Positions 8,154 through 16,668 are shown, counted from the stretch's first letter. The stretch is DNA of 37,708 bases from JAILZP01 sp037444185 (GCA_037444185.1 JBBIMW010000022.1:1-37708); one strand, 5' to 3'. The notes: generated by a model from the sequence alone, not told the origin. Made by a program: numbers and translations.

Positions 8154-9008
8154 TTGCCGGTGAACATAATGCAGTGGCTGAATCTGGCCGCCGCCTATCT
8201 GAGGGAAAAGGGCGGGGACACCCCCAGGCTGGACGCGGAAGTTCTGCTGGCCCATTGCACCGGAAAGGACCGGGTCGCCCTGTACCGGGACGGTCATTGT
8301 CCGTTGCCCCCGGACCGGGGGGAGGAGTTCCGGCGGCTGCTGGAAAGGAGGGCCGGCGGTGAGCCCGTGGCCTATATCACCGGTCGCAAGGAGTTTATGG
8401 GGCTGGAGTTCCTGGTGGGGCCGGCGGTGCTGATTCCCAGGCCGGAAACCGAGCTGATGGTGGAAAAGGCCCTGGAGATATTAAGTCCCATGGCAAGCCC
8501 GGTGGCGGTGGACGTGGGCACCGGCAGCGGCGCCATTGCCGTGTCCCTGCTGGTGATGCTGGAATCGGCCAAGGTGTATGCCACGGATATTTCACCGGAG
8601 GCCCTGGGGGTGGCCGGAAAAAACGCGAAACGGCATGGGGTGCTGGGCCGGGTGGAATTCCGCCCGGGGGATCTGCTGGTTCCCCTGCTGGAAGATAAGG
8701 ATTTCCGGGCGGACCTGGTGGCCGCCAATCTGCCCTATGTACCCTCCTCCGATATGCCGGGGTTGATGGCCGGGGTAAGGGATTTTGAGCCCCGGGAGGC
8801 TTTGGACGGGGGGGGCCGAGGGCTTGATCCCTACCGCCGCCTTATTCCCCAAGCCTGGCGGCTGCTGCGGGCCGGAGGGGTGCTGCTGATGGAGATGGGC
8901 CCCGGCCAGGGCCCTGTGTTGCGGGAGGAAATGGGCGCCGGGTGGCATGTCGAAACATACAGCGATCCGGCCGGCCGGGAAAGGCTGCTGGCGGCCGTTA
9001 AAAAATAA
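8154..9008 (+). CDS. prmC: Release factor glutamine methyltransferase PrmC (HemK)
   Basis: This 284-residue SAM-dependent enzyme N5-methylates the glutamine of the GGQ motif of release factors. The N-terminal helical domain recognises the factor. LIPRPETE (93-100) and the SAM-binding VDVGTGSGAIA (119-129) follow. The catalytic motif is NLPY (192-195) rather than the usual NPPY. Leu at the second position is a conservative variant of this motif class, so activity is still expected. The start is uncertain: TTG 8154, GTG 8160 and ATG 8169 are all in frame and no strong Shine-Dalgarno decides. It lies directly downstream of prfA. Confidence 0.93.
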   Translation: MPVNIMQWLNLAAAYLREKGGDTPRLDAEVLLAHCTGKDRVALYRDGHCPLPPDRGEEFRRLLERRAGGEPVAYITGRKEFMGLEFLVGPAVLIPRPETELMVEKALEILSPMASPVAVDVGTGSGAIAVSLLVMLESAKVYATDISPEALGVAGKNAKRHGVLGRVEFRPGDLLVPLLEDKDFRADLVAANLPYVPSSDMPGLMAGVRDFEPREALDGGGRGLDPYRRLIPQAWRLLRAGGVLLMEMGPGQGPVLREEMGAGWHVETYSDPAGRERLLAAVKK

Positions 9009-9050
9009 ATCCACACGCCGGATACCATTTACTGTTGCGGAGGGATGCCC

Positions 9051-10121
9051 TTGGCGCCGGAGGAGAGACAGACGGCATACTGGAAGGTGGACAAAAACCG
9101 CCCGGCCTCGGAAATAATCCGGCAGGCCGGTATTATTTTGCGCTGCGGGGGGCTGGTGGCGTTCCCCACCGAAACGGTGTACGGGCTGGGGGCCAACGCC
9201 CTGGACGGCGCCGCGGTGCGGGGGGTGTTTTCCGCCAAGGGCAGGCCCCTGGACAACCCGCTGATTGTACATATTGCAGGTTTGGAAACGGTTTTTGAGC
9301 ATTGTCCGGCAGCGCCGGAAAAGGCGCTGCTGCTGATGGAGAGATTCTGGCCCGGACCCTTGGCCGTGGTTTTGCGGGGAGGCGGAAAGATACCGCCGGA
9401 GGTGACGGCGGGCCTTTCCAGCGTGGCCTTCCGCATGCCGGACCATCCCGTGGCCCTAGGGCTGATCCGGGAGGCGGGGGTGCCCGTGGCGGCGCCCAGC
9501 GCCAATATTTCCGGACGGCCCAGCCCCACCACGGCGGACCACGTTTACAGCGACCTGGGGGGGCGGATAGACGTCATACTGGACGGAGGGCCGGCGGGAA
9601 TGGGAGTGGAGTCGACGGTTCTGGACATGACCGGGGAGGTTCCCGTCATACTGCGGCCCGGGGGGGTGACCCCGGAGGAGATTGAAGAAATTGCCGGGGC
9701 TGTGGCCCTGGACCCTTCGCTGACAAGGGGCGGCAAGGACCCCCAAAGACCCCGTTCTCCCGGCATGAAATACCGGCACTACGCTCCGTCGGCGCCCCTT
9801 TTGCTGGTGGAGGGCGATCCCGTCCGGGTGGTGCTGGAAATAAAAAGGCTGGCCGCCGAATATACCCGCCGGGGTGAAAAGGTGGGGGTGATCTGCCGGT
9901 CCGGAAACCTGGCTGAATACAGGGATGTGCTGGCGGTTCCGGCCGGGGAGGCGTCCGACCAGGCGTCGGTGGCCGCCGCCCTGTACGGCGCCCTGCGCCG
10001 GTTTGAGGGCAGCGGTGTGGACGTTATTCTGGCCGAGGGGGTTGAGCCCAGGGGCCTGGGCCTGGCTGTGGCCAACAGGCTCCGGAGGGCCGCCGGGGGC
10101 AGTATTGTGAGGGTGCGCTGA
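9051..10121 (+). CDS. ywlC: L-threonylcarbamoyladenylate synthase (Sua5/YwlC type)
   Basis: This enzyme makes threonylcarbamoyl-AMP from threonine, bicarbonate and ATP for t6A37 modification of ANN-decoding tRNAs. The protein has 356 residues. The N-terminal YrdC domain (about 12-205) has PTETVYGLG, KGRPLDNPL and SANISGRPSPT. A linker with SPGMKYRHYAP leads to the C-terminal Sua5 domain (about 235-350), so this is the two-domain Sua5 form. ATG 9045 directly abuts GGAGGG (9039-9044), too close for initiation. TTG 9051 lies 6 nt from it and is preferred. mntP and ywlE follow, as in B. subtilis. Confidence 0.94.
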   Translation: MAPEERQTAYWKVDKNRPASEIIRQAGIILRCGGLVAFPTETVYGLGANALDGAAVRGVFSAKGRPLDNPLIVHIAGLETVFEHCPAAPEKALLLMERFWPGPLAVVLRGGGKIPPEVTAGLSSVAFRMPDHPVALGLIREAGVPVAAPSANISGRPSPTTADHVYSDLGGRIDVILDGGPAGMGVESTVLDMTGEVPVILRPGGVTPEEIEEIAGAVALDPSLTRGGKDPQRPRSPGMKYRHYAPSAPLLLVEGDPVRVVLEIKRLAAEYTRRGEKVGVICRSGNLAEYRDVLAVPAGEASDQASVAAALYGALRRFEGSGVDVILAEGVEPRGLGLAVANRLRRAAGGSIVRVR

Positions 10122-10175
10122 AAGCAGCCCATTCTGTATCCCTTATTCTGTCGGGAGACGGGAGACAGTTGAACC

Positions 10176-10718
10176 ATGTCTTTTTCAAGCATACTATTAC
10201 TGGCGGCGGCCATGGGCACCGATGCCTTTTCAATGTGTCTGGGCATCGGCATGGCCGGGGTGAGGCGGGGCCAAGCCCTGCTGATCAGCGCCACGGTCCT
10301 TGTTTTCCACATATTTATGCCGCTGGCCGGCTGGTACGCCGGCCATCTGGCGGGAAGCTTGGCGGGCCGGGCCGCCGGTGTGGCCGGGGCGCTGATACTT
10401 GTTTTTCTCGGGGCCAAAATGGTGCGGGACGCATACCGGTGCGACGGTGGGGAGGGGCCGAAGGTGGTGCTGGTCAGCACCTGGGGCCTCCTGGCGCTGG
10501 CCGCCGGCGTAAGCATGGATGCCTTGAGCGTGGGATTTACCCTGGGCACCCAGAAGGTCGACCTCTTGCTGGTGGCCGTAACCTTCGGCATTGTGGCGGG
10601 TATGATGACCTTCGCCGGCCTCTGGCTGGGGCGGCTGACGGGGCGTTGGGCCGGAGAAAAGGCCCAGCTGGCTGGGGGGATAATTCTCATCGGCATAGGG
10701 ATAAAGATAATAATTTAA
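10176..10718 (+). CDS. mntP: MntP-like putative manganese efflux pump
   Basis: This 180-residue membrane protein has about six hydrophobic helices in two repeats. Each repeat carries a conserved acidic motif: GTDAFS (Asp16) and SMDALSVG (Asp115), as expected of the MntP (formerly DUF204) family, which exports Mn2+. ATG 10176 follows two GGGAGAC units (10154-10167), which also look like members of the window's heptamer repeats. It sits between ywlC and ywlE, its usual Firmicute position. No Mn riboswitch was recognised in the 54-bp leader. Confidence 0.9.
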   Translation: MSFSSILLLAAAMGTDAFSMCLGIGMAGVRRGQALLISATVLVFHIFMPLAGWYAGHLAGSLAGRAAGVAGALILVFLGAKMVRDAYRCDGGEGPKVVLVSTWGLLALAAGVSMDALSVGFTLGTQKVDLLLVAVTFGIVAGMMTFAGLWLGRLTGRWAGEKAQLAGGIILIGIGIKIII

Positions 10719-10736
10719 GGCCGGGGAGGTGTGGTT

Positions 10737-11201
10737 TTGAAGCTCTTGTTCGTTTGCACCGGCAACACCTGCCGCAGCAGTATGGCCGGGGCCATTGCCG
10801 CCAGGGAGATGGAGAGGGCCGGCCTGCCGGAGGCGGAGGTGCGCTCCGCCGGCACCTCCGCCACGCCCGGCCGGCCCGCCTCGGAAAACGCCGTGGCGGT
10901 GATGGGGGAGGCGGGAATTGACCTGGGAAGCCACCGCTCATCGGTTTTAGACCGGGAAACGGTGGCCTGGGCCGACCTGGTCCTTGCCATGACCGCCGGA
11001 CACCGGCGCGAGGCGCTCCGGATCTGCCCCGGGGCCGCCGGCAAGGTGTACACCCTGGCCGGGTTCGCGGGGGAGGACGGCGACATTCCGGACCCGTACG
11101 GCGGCGGCCCGGAGGATTACAGGCGGACCGCCGCCAGGCTGTCCCGGCTGATCAGCCTGGCGGTGGAAAGGATTATAAGGGAAAAGCGCCGGGGAGGCTG
11201 A
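10737..11201 (+). CDS. ywlE: Low-molecular-weight phosphatase, YwlE-type (protein arginine phosphatase)
   Basis: This 154-residue member of the LMW phosphatase family has the P-loop CTGNTCRS (Cys7 nucleophile, Thr11, Arg13) and the general-acid loop DIPDPYGG. Thr in the GNTCR motif, in place of the bulky residue of tyrosine phosphatases, is the feature that gives B. subtilis YwlE phospho-arginine specificity. Arginine phosphatase activity is therefore likely, but inferred. GTG 10731 is almost in contact with GGGGAGG (10723-10729). TTG 10737 has a 7-nt spacer and gives MKLLFVCTGN, so I use it. No mcsB arginine kinase gene is present in the window. Confidence 0.9.
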   Translation: MKLLFVCTGNTCRSSMAGAIAAREMERAGLPEAEVRSAGTSATPGRPASENAVAVMGEAGIDLGSHRSSVLDRETVAWADLVLAMTAGHRREALRICPGAAGKVYTLAGFAGEDGDIPDPYGGGPEDYRRTAARLSRLISLAVERIIREKRRGG

Positions 11202-11247
11202 ATTGAAAAATGGCGGCCGCCGGGGCAGACCATATTTTAGGCGCGTA

Positions 11248-11278
11248 TTGTGGAGGTATGGGCTGATTGTTGTAGAAT
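11248..11278 (+). promoter_or_regulatory. Weak candidate promoter before rpiB
   Basis: TTGTGG (11248-11253) and TAGAAT (11273-11278) are 19 bp apart in an AT-rich patch. The spacing is longer than ideal, so this is tentative. Confidence 0.25.
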
Positions 11279-11321
11279 AATAATGTATTGCCGCATTTTA
11301 CACCGAAGGGAAGATGCTGTC

Positions 11322-11774
11322 TTGAGGCTGGCGGTGGCGGGAGATCACGGCGGATTCAGGCTGAAATGCGAGATAGCGGAATATATCCGGGGAAAGGGCC
11401 ATGACTGCGAGGACCTGGGAACATTTTCCGAGGACTCGGTGGATTACCCGGACTACGCCCTGGCGGTGGCCGAGGGCGTGGCCTCGGGCCGTTTTGACCT
11501 GGGAATAGTTTGCTGCGGCACCGGCATAGGCGTTTCCATGGCCGCCAATAAAGTGCCCGGGGTCAGGGCCGCCCTTTGCCACGACACTTTTTCCGCCAGG
11601 ATGGCCCGGGAGCACAACAACGCCAATGTTATCGCCCTGGGGCAGAGGGTGGTGGGCCCGGGCCTGGCCCTGGACATTGTGGGAGCCTTTTTGGAGGCCG
11701 GGTTCCGGGGCGGGGGAAGGCACTCCCGCCGGGTGGAAAAGATCTGCGATATAGAAAAAAAATACTGCCGGTGA
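11322..11774 (+). CDS. rpiB: Ribose-5-phosphate isomerase B
   Basis: This 150-residue RpiB/LacAB-type isomerase interconverts ribose-5-P and ribulose-5-P. The N-terminus has AGDHGG (Asp8, His9). GIVCCGTGIGVSMAANK carries the catalytic Cys65, and EHNNAN carries His98. TTG 11322 follows GAAGGGAAGA at 8 nt and gives the family length. The open frame reaches back to 11250, but that leader is unlike RpiB. glyA begins 23 bp after the stop, the same order as B. subtilis ywlF-glyA. Confidence 0.95.
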   Translation: MRLAVAGDHGGFRLKCEIAEYIRGKGHDCEDLGTFSEDSVDYPDYALAVAEGVASGRFDLGIVCCGTGIGVSMAANKVPGVRAALCHDTFSARMAREHNNANVIALGQRVVGPGLALDIVGAFLEAGFRGGGRHSRRVEKICDIEKKYCR

Positions 11775-11797
11775 AGAAGGTGGGTGGAGATAAAAAA

Positions 11798-13039
11798 ATG
11801 AGTTTGAAAAACACACTGTCCCAGGCCGACCCCGAGGTGTGCCGGGCCATTGATCTCGAACTGGAGCGGCAGCGCAACACCCTGGAGCTGATAGCCTCCG
11901 AGAACCTGGCCAGCGCCGCGGTGCTGGAGGCCCAGGGGTCCGTGCTGACGAACAAATACGCCGAGGGTTATCCGGGCAGGAGGTATTACGGCGGCTGCCA
12001 GCATGTGGACATGGTGGAGGAAGTGGCCATCCGGAGGGCGAAGGAGGTTTTCGCCGCCGATCACGCCAATGTCCAGCCCCATTCCGGGGCCCAGGCCAAT
12101 CTTTCGGTTTATTTCGCCCTGCTGTCCCCTGGGGACACCATACTGGGCATGAACCTGTCCCACGGCGGGCACCTCACCCACGGCAGCCCTCTGAACATAT
12201 CCGGGAAGTACTTCAATATAGTCTTTTACGGTGTGGAGGAAGAAACCGGCATCATAGATTTTGACAAACTGCGCCGGGAGGCCGTCCGCAGCCGTCCCCG
12301 CATGATTGTGGCCGGCTACAGCTCATATCCCAGGGCCATTGATTTTAAAAAATTCAAAGACATCGCCGACGAGGCGGGGGCCCTGCTGATGGTGGACATG
12401 GCCCACATCGCCGGGCTGGTGGCGGCGGGGTTGCACATGAATCCCGCGCCTTACGCCGATGTGGTGACCACCACCACCCACAAGACCCTCCGGGGACCCA
12501 GGGGCGGCATGATACTGTGCCGGGAGAAGTACGCCCAGGCCATAGACAGGGCGGTTTTCCCCGGCATCCAGGGGGGCCCCTTGATGCACGTCATAGCCGC
12601 CAAGGCCGTGGCCCTGGGAGAGGCCCTGAAGCCTGAATTCAGGGAGTATCAGGAGAGGGTGGTGGCCAACGCCAAAGCCCTGGCGGAAGCCCTGAAGGAG
12701 CGGGGATTCAAGCTGGTCGCCAAAGGCACGGACAATCACCTGATGCTGGTGGATCTCAGGAACAAGGGGATTACCGGCAGGGACGCCCAGGAACTGCTGG
12801 ACGGCATCGGTGTGACGGTGAACAAAAACGCCATTCCTTACGACCCCCAGCCGCCGGCGGTGTCCAGCGGGATCAGGGTGGGCACGCCGGCGGTGACCAC
12901 CCGGGGGCTGAATGTTGAGGATATGGTGACGGTGGCCGAAATCATCCACCTCGCCCTCAGCTCCGGCGGGGATCCCTCCCGGCTGGAAAAGGCCCGCGGG
13001 ATGTCCGGCGGGCTGTGCGAAAAATACCCGATCTATTAA
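11798..13039 (+). CDS. glyA: Serine hydroxymethyltransferase
   Basis: This 413-residue PLP enzyme interconverts serine plus tetrahydrofolate with glycine plus 5,10-methylene-THF, feeding one-carbon metabolism. The PLP lysine is Lys229 in TTTTHKTLRGPRGG. Further signatures are ENLAS, NKYAEGYPGRRYYGG (53-67) and VDMAHIAGL (199-207). ATG 11798 is preceded by GGGTGGAGA. An upstream in-frame extension to 11576 overlaps rpiB and is not real. The downstream deaminase-like gene may tie into the same folate/pyrimidine economy. Confidence 0.97.
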   Translation: MSLKNTLSQADPEVCRAIDLELERQRNTLELIASENLASAAVLEAQGSVLTNKYAEGYPGRRYYGGCQHVDMVEEVAIRRAKEVFAADHANVQPHSGAQANLSVYFALLSPGDTILGMNLSHGGHLTHGSPLNISGKYFNIVFYGVEEETGIIDFDKLRREAVRSRPRMIVAGYSSYPRAIDFKKFKDIADEAGALLMVDMAHIAGLVAAGLHMNPAPYADVVTTTTHKTLRGPRGGMILCREKYAQAIDRAVFPGIQGGPLMHVIAAKAVALGEALKPEFREYQERVVANAKALAEALKERGFKLVAKGTDNHLMLVDLRNKGITGRDAQELLDGIGVTVNKNAIPYDPQPPAVSSGIRVGTPAVTTRGLNVEDMVTVAEIIHLALSSGGDPSRLEKARGMSGGLCEKYPIY

Positions 13040-13065
13040 GGATACAGGAGTCAGGAGACAGGCCC

Positions 13066-13515
13066 ATGGGTTTTGAGCGGCCATCCTTTGATGAAATATA
13101 TATGGACGTGGTGGAAACCATCGCCCGCCGGTCCACCTGCCTGCGCAAAAAAGTGGGGGCGGTGGTGGTGGTGGACCGGCGCATCATCTCCCACGGGTAC
13201 AACGGTGTGGTTAGCGGCGAGGACCACTGCTGCGACACCGGCCGGTGCCTGAAGGACAAAGCCGGCCGTGAGGACTACAAGCCCTGCGTGCATGCCGAGC
13301 AGAACGCCATCTGCCTGTGCGCCAAGCGGGGCCTGGCGGTGAAGGGGGCCACCCTTTACGTCAATGCCGACATATGCGTCACCTGCGCCAAGCTGATGGT
13401 TTCCTGCGAGATGTCCAGGGTGGTGGTGCGCAGGGATTTTAAGGGCACTTCCGAGGGCGTTGAGCTGCTGGGCCGCTACGGTGTGGAAGTGGTTCACTGG
13501 CCCTTGAAAATATAG
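13066..13515 (+). CDS. dCMP deaminase-family protein (ComEB-like)
   Basis: This 149-residue zinc-dependent deaminase has CVHAEQNA (His76, catalytic Glu78) and CVTC (Cys104, Cys107) as the zinc and proton-shuttle site. The residue before the first Cys is Ile rather than the usual Pro of PCxxC. An extra Cys/His cluster (HCC at 54-56, C61) resembles the second metal site of dCMP deaminases. The probable reaction is dCMP to dUMP. ATG 13066 is preceded by repeat-like CAGGAGACAGG. The upstream frame to 13015 overlaps glyA. ComEB naming is by similarity; no com genes are nearby. Confidence 0.85.
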   Translation: MGFERPSFDEIYMDVVETIARRSTCLRKKVGAVVVVDRRIISHGYNGVVSGEDHCCDTGRCLKDKAGREDYKPCVHAEQNAICLCAKRGLAVKGATLYVNADICVTCAKLMVSCEMSRVVVRRDFKGTSEGVELLGRYGVEVVHWPLKI

Positions 13516-13537
13516 TCCGGCGGGAGGTTTCGATTGC

Positions 13538-14284
13538 TTGGGGGCGGTATTGTTTGACATCGGATCCACCTTGGCCCGGGGGCCGGAAATCTCCCCGGCC
13601 AAAATGATCGCCCGCCTGATGGGGCTGGGTGACTCTGAAAAGGGGCGGGTGGCGGACATAATAATGTGCAGGGCCTTCGATGATCACCGGCAGATGTGCC
13701 GGTGTCTCAGGGATTCCTTTCCCGGCCTGGATTTTCCGGAGGAACAGGTGGCCGGGGTGTGGCTGGACCAGGCAACCGCCCCGGAAGAGATACCGGGGGC
13801 CACCGGCGCCGTCAGATACGCGAAAAAAGCTGGCTTCAAGGTGGGGCTGGTATCCGACATATGGGCGCCCTATTACCTGGGGTTTCTTTCTGCGTGCCCC
13901 GAGCTGGCCTCCATGGTGGATTTTGCGGGGCTGAGCTACCGGGAGGGGGTGCGCAAGCCCTCCGCCGGGCTGCTGGAAAGGGCCGTCAAAGCCCTGGGGG
14001 TGGACCCCCGGCGATCCTGGATGGTGGGGGACACCTACCACAACGATCTGGAGCCGGCCGTAAAAATGGGCATGCGCACCGTTTGGGTGCTCAGCCGGCC
14101 GGAAAAGGAGCACCGGGCCATGGAGGGAGTGCTGAAGGGTCGGCTGCCCCGGCCGGACCTGATTGTGGACAGTGTGGCCGATTTAATCGGGGTGGATCTG
14201 ATCAGTGCCCGGAATTCGCAACCCGAAACGGGAATACGGGATGAGGGGCGCGGAACAGGCCGTTTCCGGCTTGAAACAAAATGA
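13538..14284 (+). CDS. HAD-superfamily hydrolase
   Basis: This 248-residue HAD protein has motif I FDIGST (nucleophile Asp7), motif II VSD (Ser106), motif III Lys140 in GVRKPS and motif IV GDTYHND (Asp165, Asp170). The second motif I Asp is replaced by Gly9. This substitution occurs in some HAD branches and may change the phosphatase activity. The start is TTG 13538 after CGGGAGG. The last 25 or so residues (from about 224) fall where heptamer-like repeats begin (14205 onward) and look like a repeat-derived extension. The substrate is unknown. It ends 16 bp before a ParB-like gene. Confidence 0.82.
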   Translation: MGAVLFDIGSTLARGPEISPAKMIARLMGLGDSEKGRVADIIMCRAFDDHRQMCRCLRDSFPGLDFPEEQVAGVWLDQATAPEEIPGATGAVRYAKKAGFKVGLVSDIWAPYYLGFLSACPELASMVDFAGLSYREGVRKPSAGLLERAVKALGVDPRRSWMVGDTYHNDLEPAVKMGMRTVWVLSRPEKEHRAMEGVLKGRLPRPDLIVDSVADLIGVDLISARNSQPETGIRDEGRGTGRFRLETK

Positions 14285-14300
14285 AAGGCGGGTTGTGCCG

Positions 14301-14957
14301 GTGAAAATTCTAAATATTGAAAGGCACGGCGTTGACGAGCTGATGGAAGGGCTGCGCCGGGTGAGCATGCTTACCCGGCCGGATATTTTTATTTACCGGG
14401 AGGCCTGCATTTCCCTGGAAAAAATACGGCCGGACCATCTTTCCCCGCCCCAGTCCTATATACTCTCCCCGGAGCTGCGGAAGGTGCGGGAGCTGCGCTG
14501 GCAGCTGAAGGAATTCGGGGTGGACCTGTTCTGCCTGGACGGGTACGTCAGCATTTATCTGGAAGAAGGCGGCGGGCCGGTGGATGTTCTGCCCCCGGTG
14601 GTGGAGGAGTCGGTGGAGGAGGACGGCTCCGTGCACAGTATAATCTGCGACGGCATGCACCGCGTGTCCCTGGCCAGGATGGAATGGTCCATCCCCCAGG
14701 TGGTCTTCGTCCGGGGCATCCCCAAAGACAAGCCCTATTACGCCTACCCGGTGCCGGGGGGCTGGGGGGCGGTGACATTGAGGGAGGATCTGCCCGAAGG
14801 ATTTATAAAAAAATGGCACCGCGTCAGGGATTATAAGACACTGTACAGGAATTTCAACTCGGCCTTCAGCAATGTGGGGGGGCCCAGGGGAAGGTTTCTG
14901 AAGCGGGACGGGACTCAGAATTCTGCTGGAATAAAGAATCCGGAACAGAAAGAATAA
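14301..14957 (+). CDS. ParB/sulfiredoxin-like DGMHR-motif protein, unknown function
   Basis: This 218-residue protein carries IICDGMHR (114-121), a motif typical of the ParB/sulfiredoxin nucleotide-binding fold. It also has a conserved-looking block KWHRVRDYKTLYRNFNSAF (171-189). The first 90 residues include paired hydrophobic/acidic strands and no signal peptide. GTG 14301 is 8 nt after GGCGGG. The frame is open to 14205, but that part overlaps the HAD gene. The final 15 or so residues lie in repeat-like DNA. It is encoded between a HAD hydrolase and UDP-GlcNAc 2-epimerase, so a role in nucleotide-sugar or cell-envelope metabolism is possible but only inferred. No helix-turn-helix was recognised, which argues against a plasmid-type ParB. 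Confidence 0.7.
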   Translation: MKILNIERHGVDELMEGLRRVSMLTRPDIFIYREACISLEKIRPDHLSPPQSYILSPELRKVRELRWQLKEFGVDLFCLDGYVSIYLEEGGGPVDVLPPVVEESVEEDGSVHSIICDGMHRVSLARMEWSIPQVVFVRGIPKDKPYYAYPVPGGWGAVTLREDLPEGFIKKWHRVRDYKTLYRNFNSAFSNVGGPRGRFLKRDGTQNSAGIKNPEQKE

Positions 14958-15003
14958 CTTAATAACTTTGGTACCCGGTACCTGAGTTGCGGGGAGATGG
15001 AAA

Positions 15004-16152
15004 ATGTTAAAAGTGCTGGTGGTTTTCGGCACCAGGCCGGAGGCCATTAAAATGGCGCCCCTGGTGAAGGAGATTAAGCGGCATCCGGGGAAGGTCTCCT
15101 GCCGGGTGGCGGTGACGGCCCAGCACCGGGAAATGCTGGATCAGGTGCTGGACCTTTTTGAAATATCTCCGGACTACGATCTGGGCATAATGAGGGCCGG
15201 CCAGTCTCTTTTCGACATCACCGGCAGGGCCCTGGGAGGGCTACGGGAGATACTGGAGAAGGACCGGCCCCACCTGACCCTGGTGCACGGGGACACCACC
15301 ACCACCTTTGCGGCCGCCCTGGCGTCCTATTACCTGCAGGTGCCGGTGGGCCACGTGGAGGCCGGCTTAAGGACCGGAAACAAATATTCCCCCTTTCCGG
15401 AGGAAATGAACCGGCGCCTGGCCGGGGCCCTGGCGGACCTACACTTCGCCCCCACCCGCAAGGCCAGGGAAAACCTGTTGGCGGAGGGAGTGCCCGGGGA
15501 AAGCGTATATGTTACCGGAAACACCGTCATAGACGCCCTGCTGGCCACCGTTAAAAATGAATACAGATTTTCCGACCCCGGACTGGAAAAAATCGATTTT
15601 GAAAACAAAAGGGTTCTGCTGGTCACCACCCACCGCCGGGAGAACCTGGGGGAGCCCATGCGAGACATTTATCTGGCCCTGAGGGAGGTGGTGCGCCGCT
15701 ACCCGGACGTGGAAATAGTTTTCCCGGTGCACAAAAACCCTGCTGTCCGCCGGGTGGTTTCCGAAGTGATGGAGGGGCTGGACCGGGTCCACCTGATTGA
15801 GCCCTTGGAATACGACCCCTTCGTAAATTTAATGCGGAAGTGCTGCCTGGTTCTCACCGACTCCGGGGGGATGCAGGAGGAGGCTCCTTCCCTGGGCAAG
15901 CCGGTGCTGGTGCTGCGCAGCACCACCGAGCGCCCCGAGGCCGTGGAGGCGGGCGCCGTGGCGCTGGTGGGAACCGGAAGGGAGGCGGTGCTGGCGGAGA
16001 CCGGGAGGCTTTTGGAGGATCCGGATCACTACCGCAGCATGTCGGAAGCCTTGAATCCTTACGGTGACGGCAGGGCCTCGCAAAGGATCGTGCAGGCCAT
16101 ACTGTACCGCCACGGCTTGGAGGAGAACCCTCCCCCGGAATTTGCCGGCTGA
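15004..16152 (+). CDS. wecB: UDP-N-acetylglucosamine 2-epimerase (non-hydrolysing)
   Basis: This 382-residue GT-B-fold enzyme converts UDP-GlcNAc to UDP-ManNAc for cell-wall or surface polysaccharides (MnaA in B. subtilis). Characteristic segments are FGTRPEAIKMAP (8-19), HGDTTTT (95-101), HVEAGLRTG (117-125), PEEMNR (132-137), TTHRREN and LTDSGGMQEEA. ATG 15004 follows GCGGGGAGA. Just upstream are an AATAACTT direct repeat and GGTACC-C-GGTACC (14970-14982), a possible small operator. It lies directly before the ATP synthase locus, matching B. subtilis mnaA-atpI. Confidence 0.96.
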   Translation: MLKVLVVFGTRPEAIKMAPLVKEIKRHPGKVSCRVAVTAQHREMLDQVLDLFEISPDYDLGIMRAGQSLFDITGRALGGLREILEKDRPHLTLVHGDTTTTFAAALASYYLQVPVGHVEAGLRTGNKYSPFPEEMNRRLAGALADLHFAPTRKARENLLAEGVPGESVYVTGNTVIDALLATVKNEYRFSDPGLEKIDFENKRVLLVTTHRRENLGEPMRDIYLALREVVRRYPDVEIVFPVHKNPAVRRVVSEVMEGLDRVHLIEPLEYDPFVNLMRKCCLVLTDSGGMQEEAPSLGKPVLVLRSTTERPEAVEAGAVALVGTGREAVLAETGRLLEDPDHYRSMSEALNPYGDGRASQRIVQAILYRHGLEENPPPEFAG

Positions 16153-16162
16153 TGGCCGGGGT

Positions 16163-16299
16163 GACAGCCCGTAAAGGGCTGTCAGAAACCAGCGTGGCGC
16201 GAAAGCGCCGGAGGGGCGGAGCGGAGCGTATATGGACATACGTGAGCATCCGGATCGACGGCGCTGACAAAGCCAGGCGAAGTTTATCACAGCCCGTAA
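16163..16299. mobile_element. MITE-like structured element upstream of atpZ
   Basis: The core 16176-16295 has imperfect terminal inverted repeats: GGGCTGTCAGAAAC on the left, matching 12 of 14 with the reverse complement of the right end. Internal hairpins are GGCGC-GAAA-GCGCC (16196-16209, a GNRA-type loop) and CGTAT/ATACG (16227-16242). An 11-bp direct repeat, ACAGCCCGTAA, lies at 16164-16174 and 16289-16299. The left end can also pair locally (GACAGCCC 16163-16170 with GGGCTGTC 16176-16183), which would exclude the long-range pairing. No coding gene is supported in 16153-16443. Element identity is inferred from structure. Confidence 0.6.
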
Positions 16300-16443
16300 T
16301 GAAAAAAGTTGAGGCCGGGTGGAGGAATACCATTGTTTTTGTAGAACAGATTAACGTATGCGGAGTGGCAGCGAGATGACAAATTTGTGGCGCGAACGGT
16401 CGGGATCAGCGGCCAAGCAATGCCGGCGGAGGGAAGGTTGCCC

Positions 16444-16668
16444 GTGACGGACAATCGGAAGCCAAAACCCGCCGGGATTTTTCAGGCCCTGGCCGTGACC
16501 TCCGCCATCGGTGTGGAAATGGCCGTCACAGTCACCCTGGGGTTCTATGGCGGCAGGTTTTTGGACGGCCAGCTGGGCACGGCCCCCTGGCTGATGGTGG
16601 CCGGCGTGCTCTTGGGAGTGGCGGCCGGCGTGTGGGGCATTATCAACATCGTAAAACGATTCTGCTAG
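16444..16668 (+). CDS. atpZ: AtpZ/AtpI-family small membrane protein
   Basis: This 74-residue protein has two hydrophobic helices (about 10-33 and 44-66) and glycine-rich turns. It fits the AtpZ family of small proteins encoded at the head of F-ATPase operons, thought to aid Mg2+ uptake or rotor assembly. GTG 16444 is used; TTG 16438 and ATG 16420 are in-frame alternatives. The start context TTGCCCGTGA is identical to that of atpI at 16854-16863. It is separated from atpI by a 126-bp inverted-repeat element. Confidence 0.75.
   Translation: MTDNRKPKPAGIFQALAVTSAIGVEMAVTVTLGFYGGRFLDGQLGTAPWLMVAGVLLGVAAGVWGIINIVKRFC

Noticed and set aside
16152..16379. 75-codon plus-strand frame after wecB
   Set aside because: It lies across the hairpins and inverted repeats of the MITE-like element, lacks a Shine-Dalgarno and has no domain.
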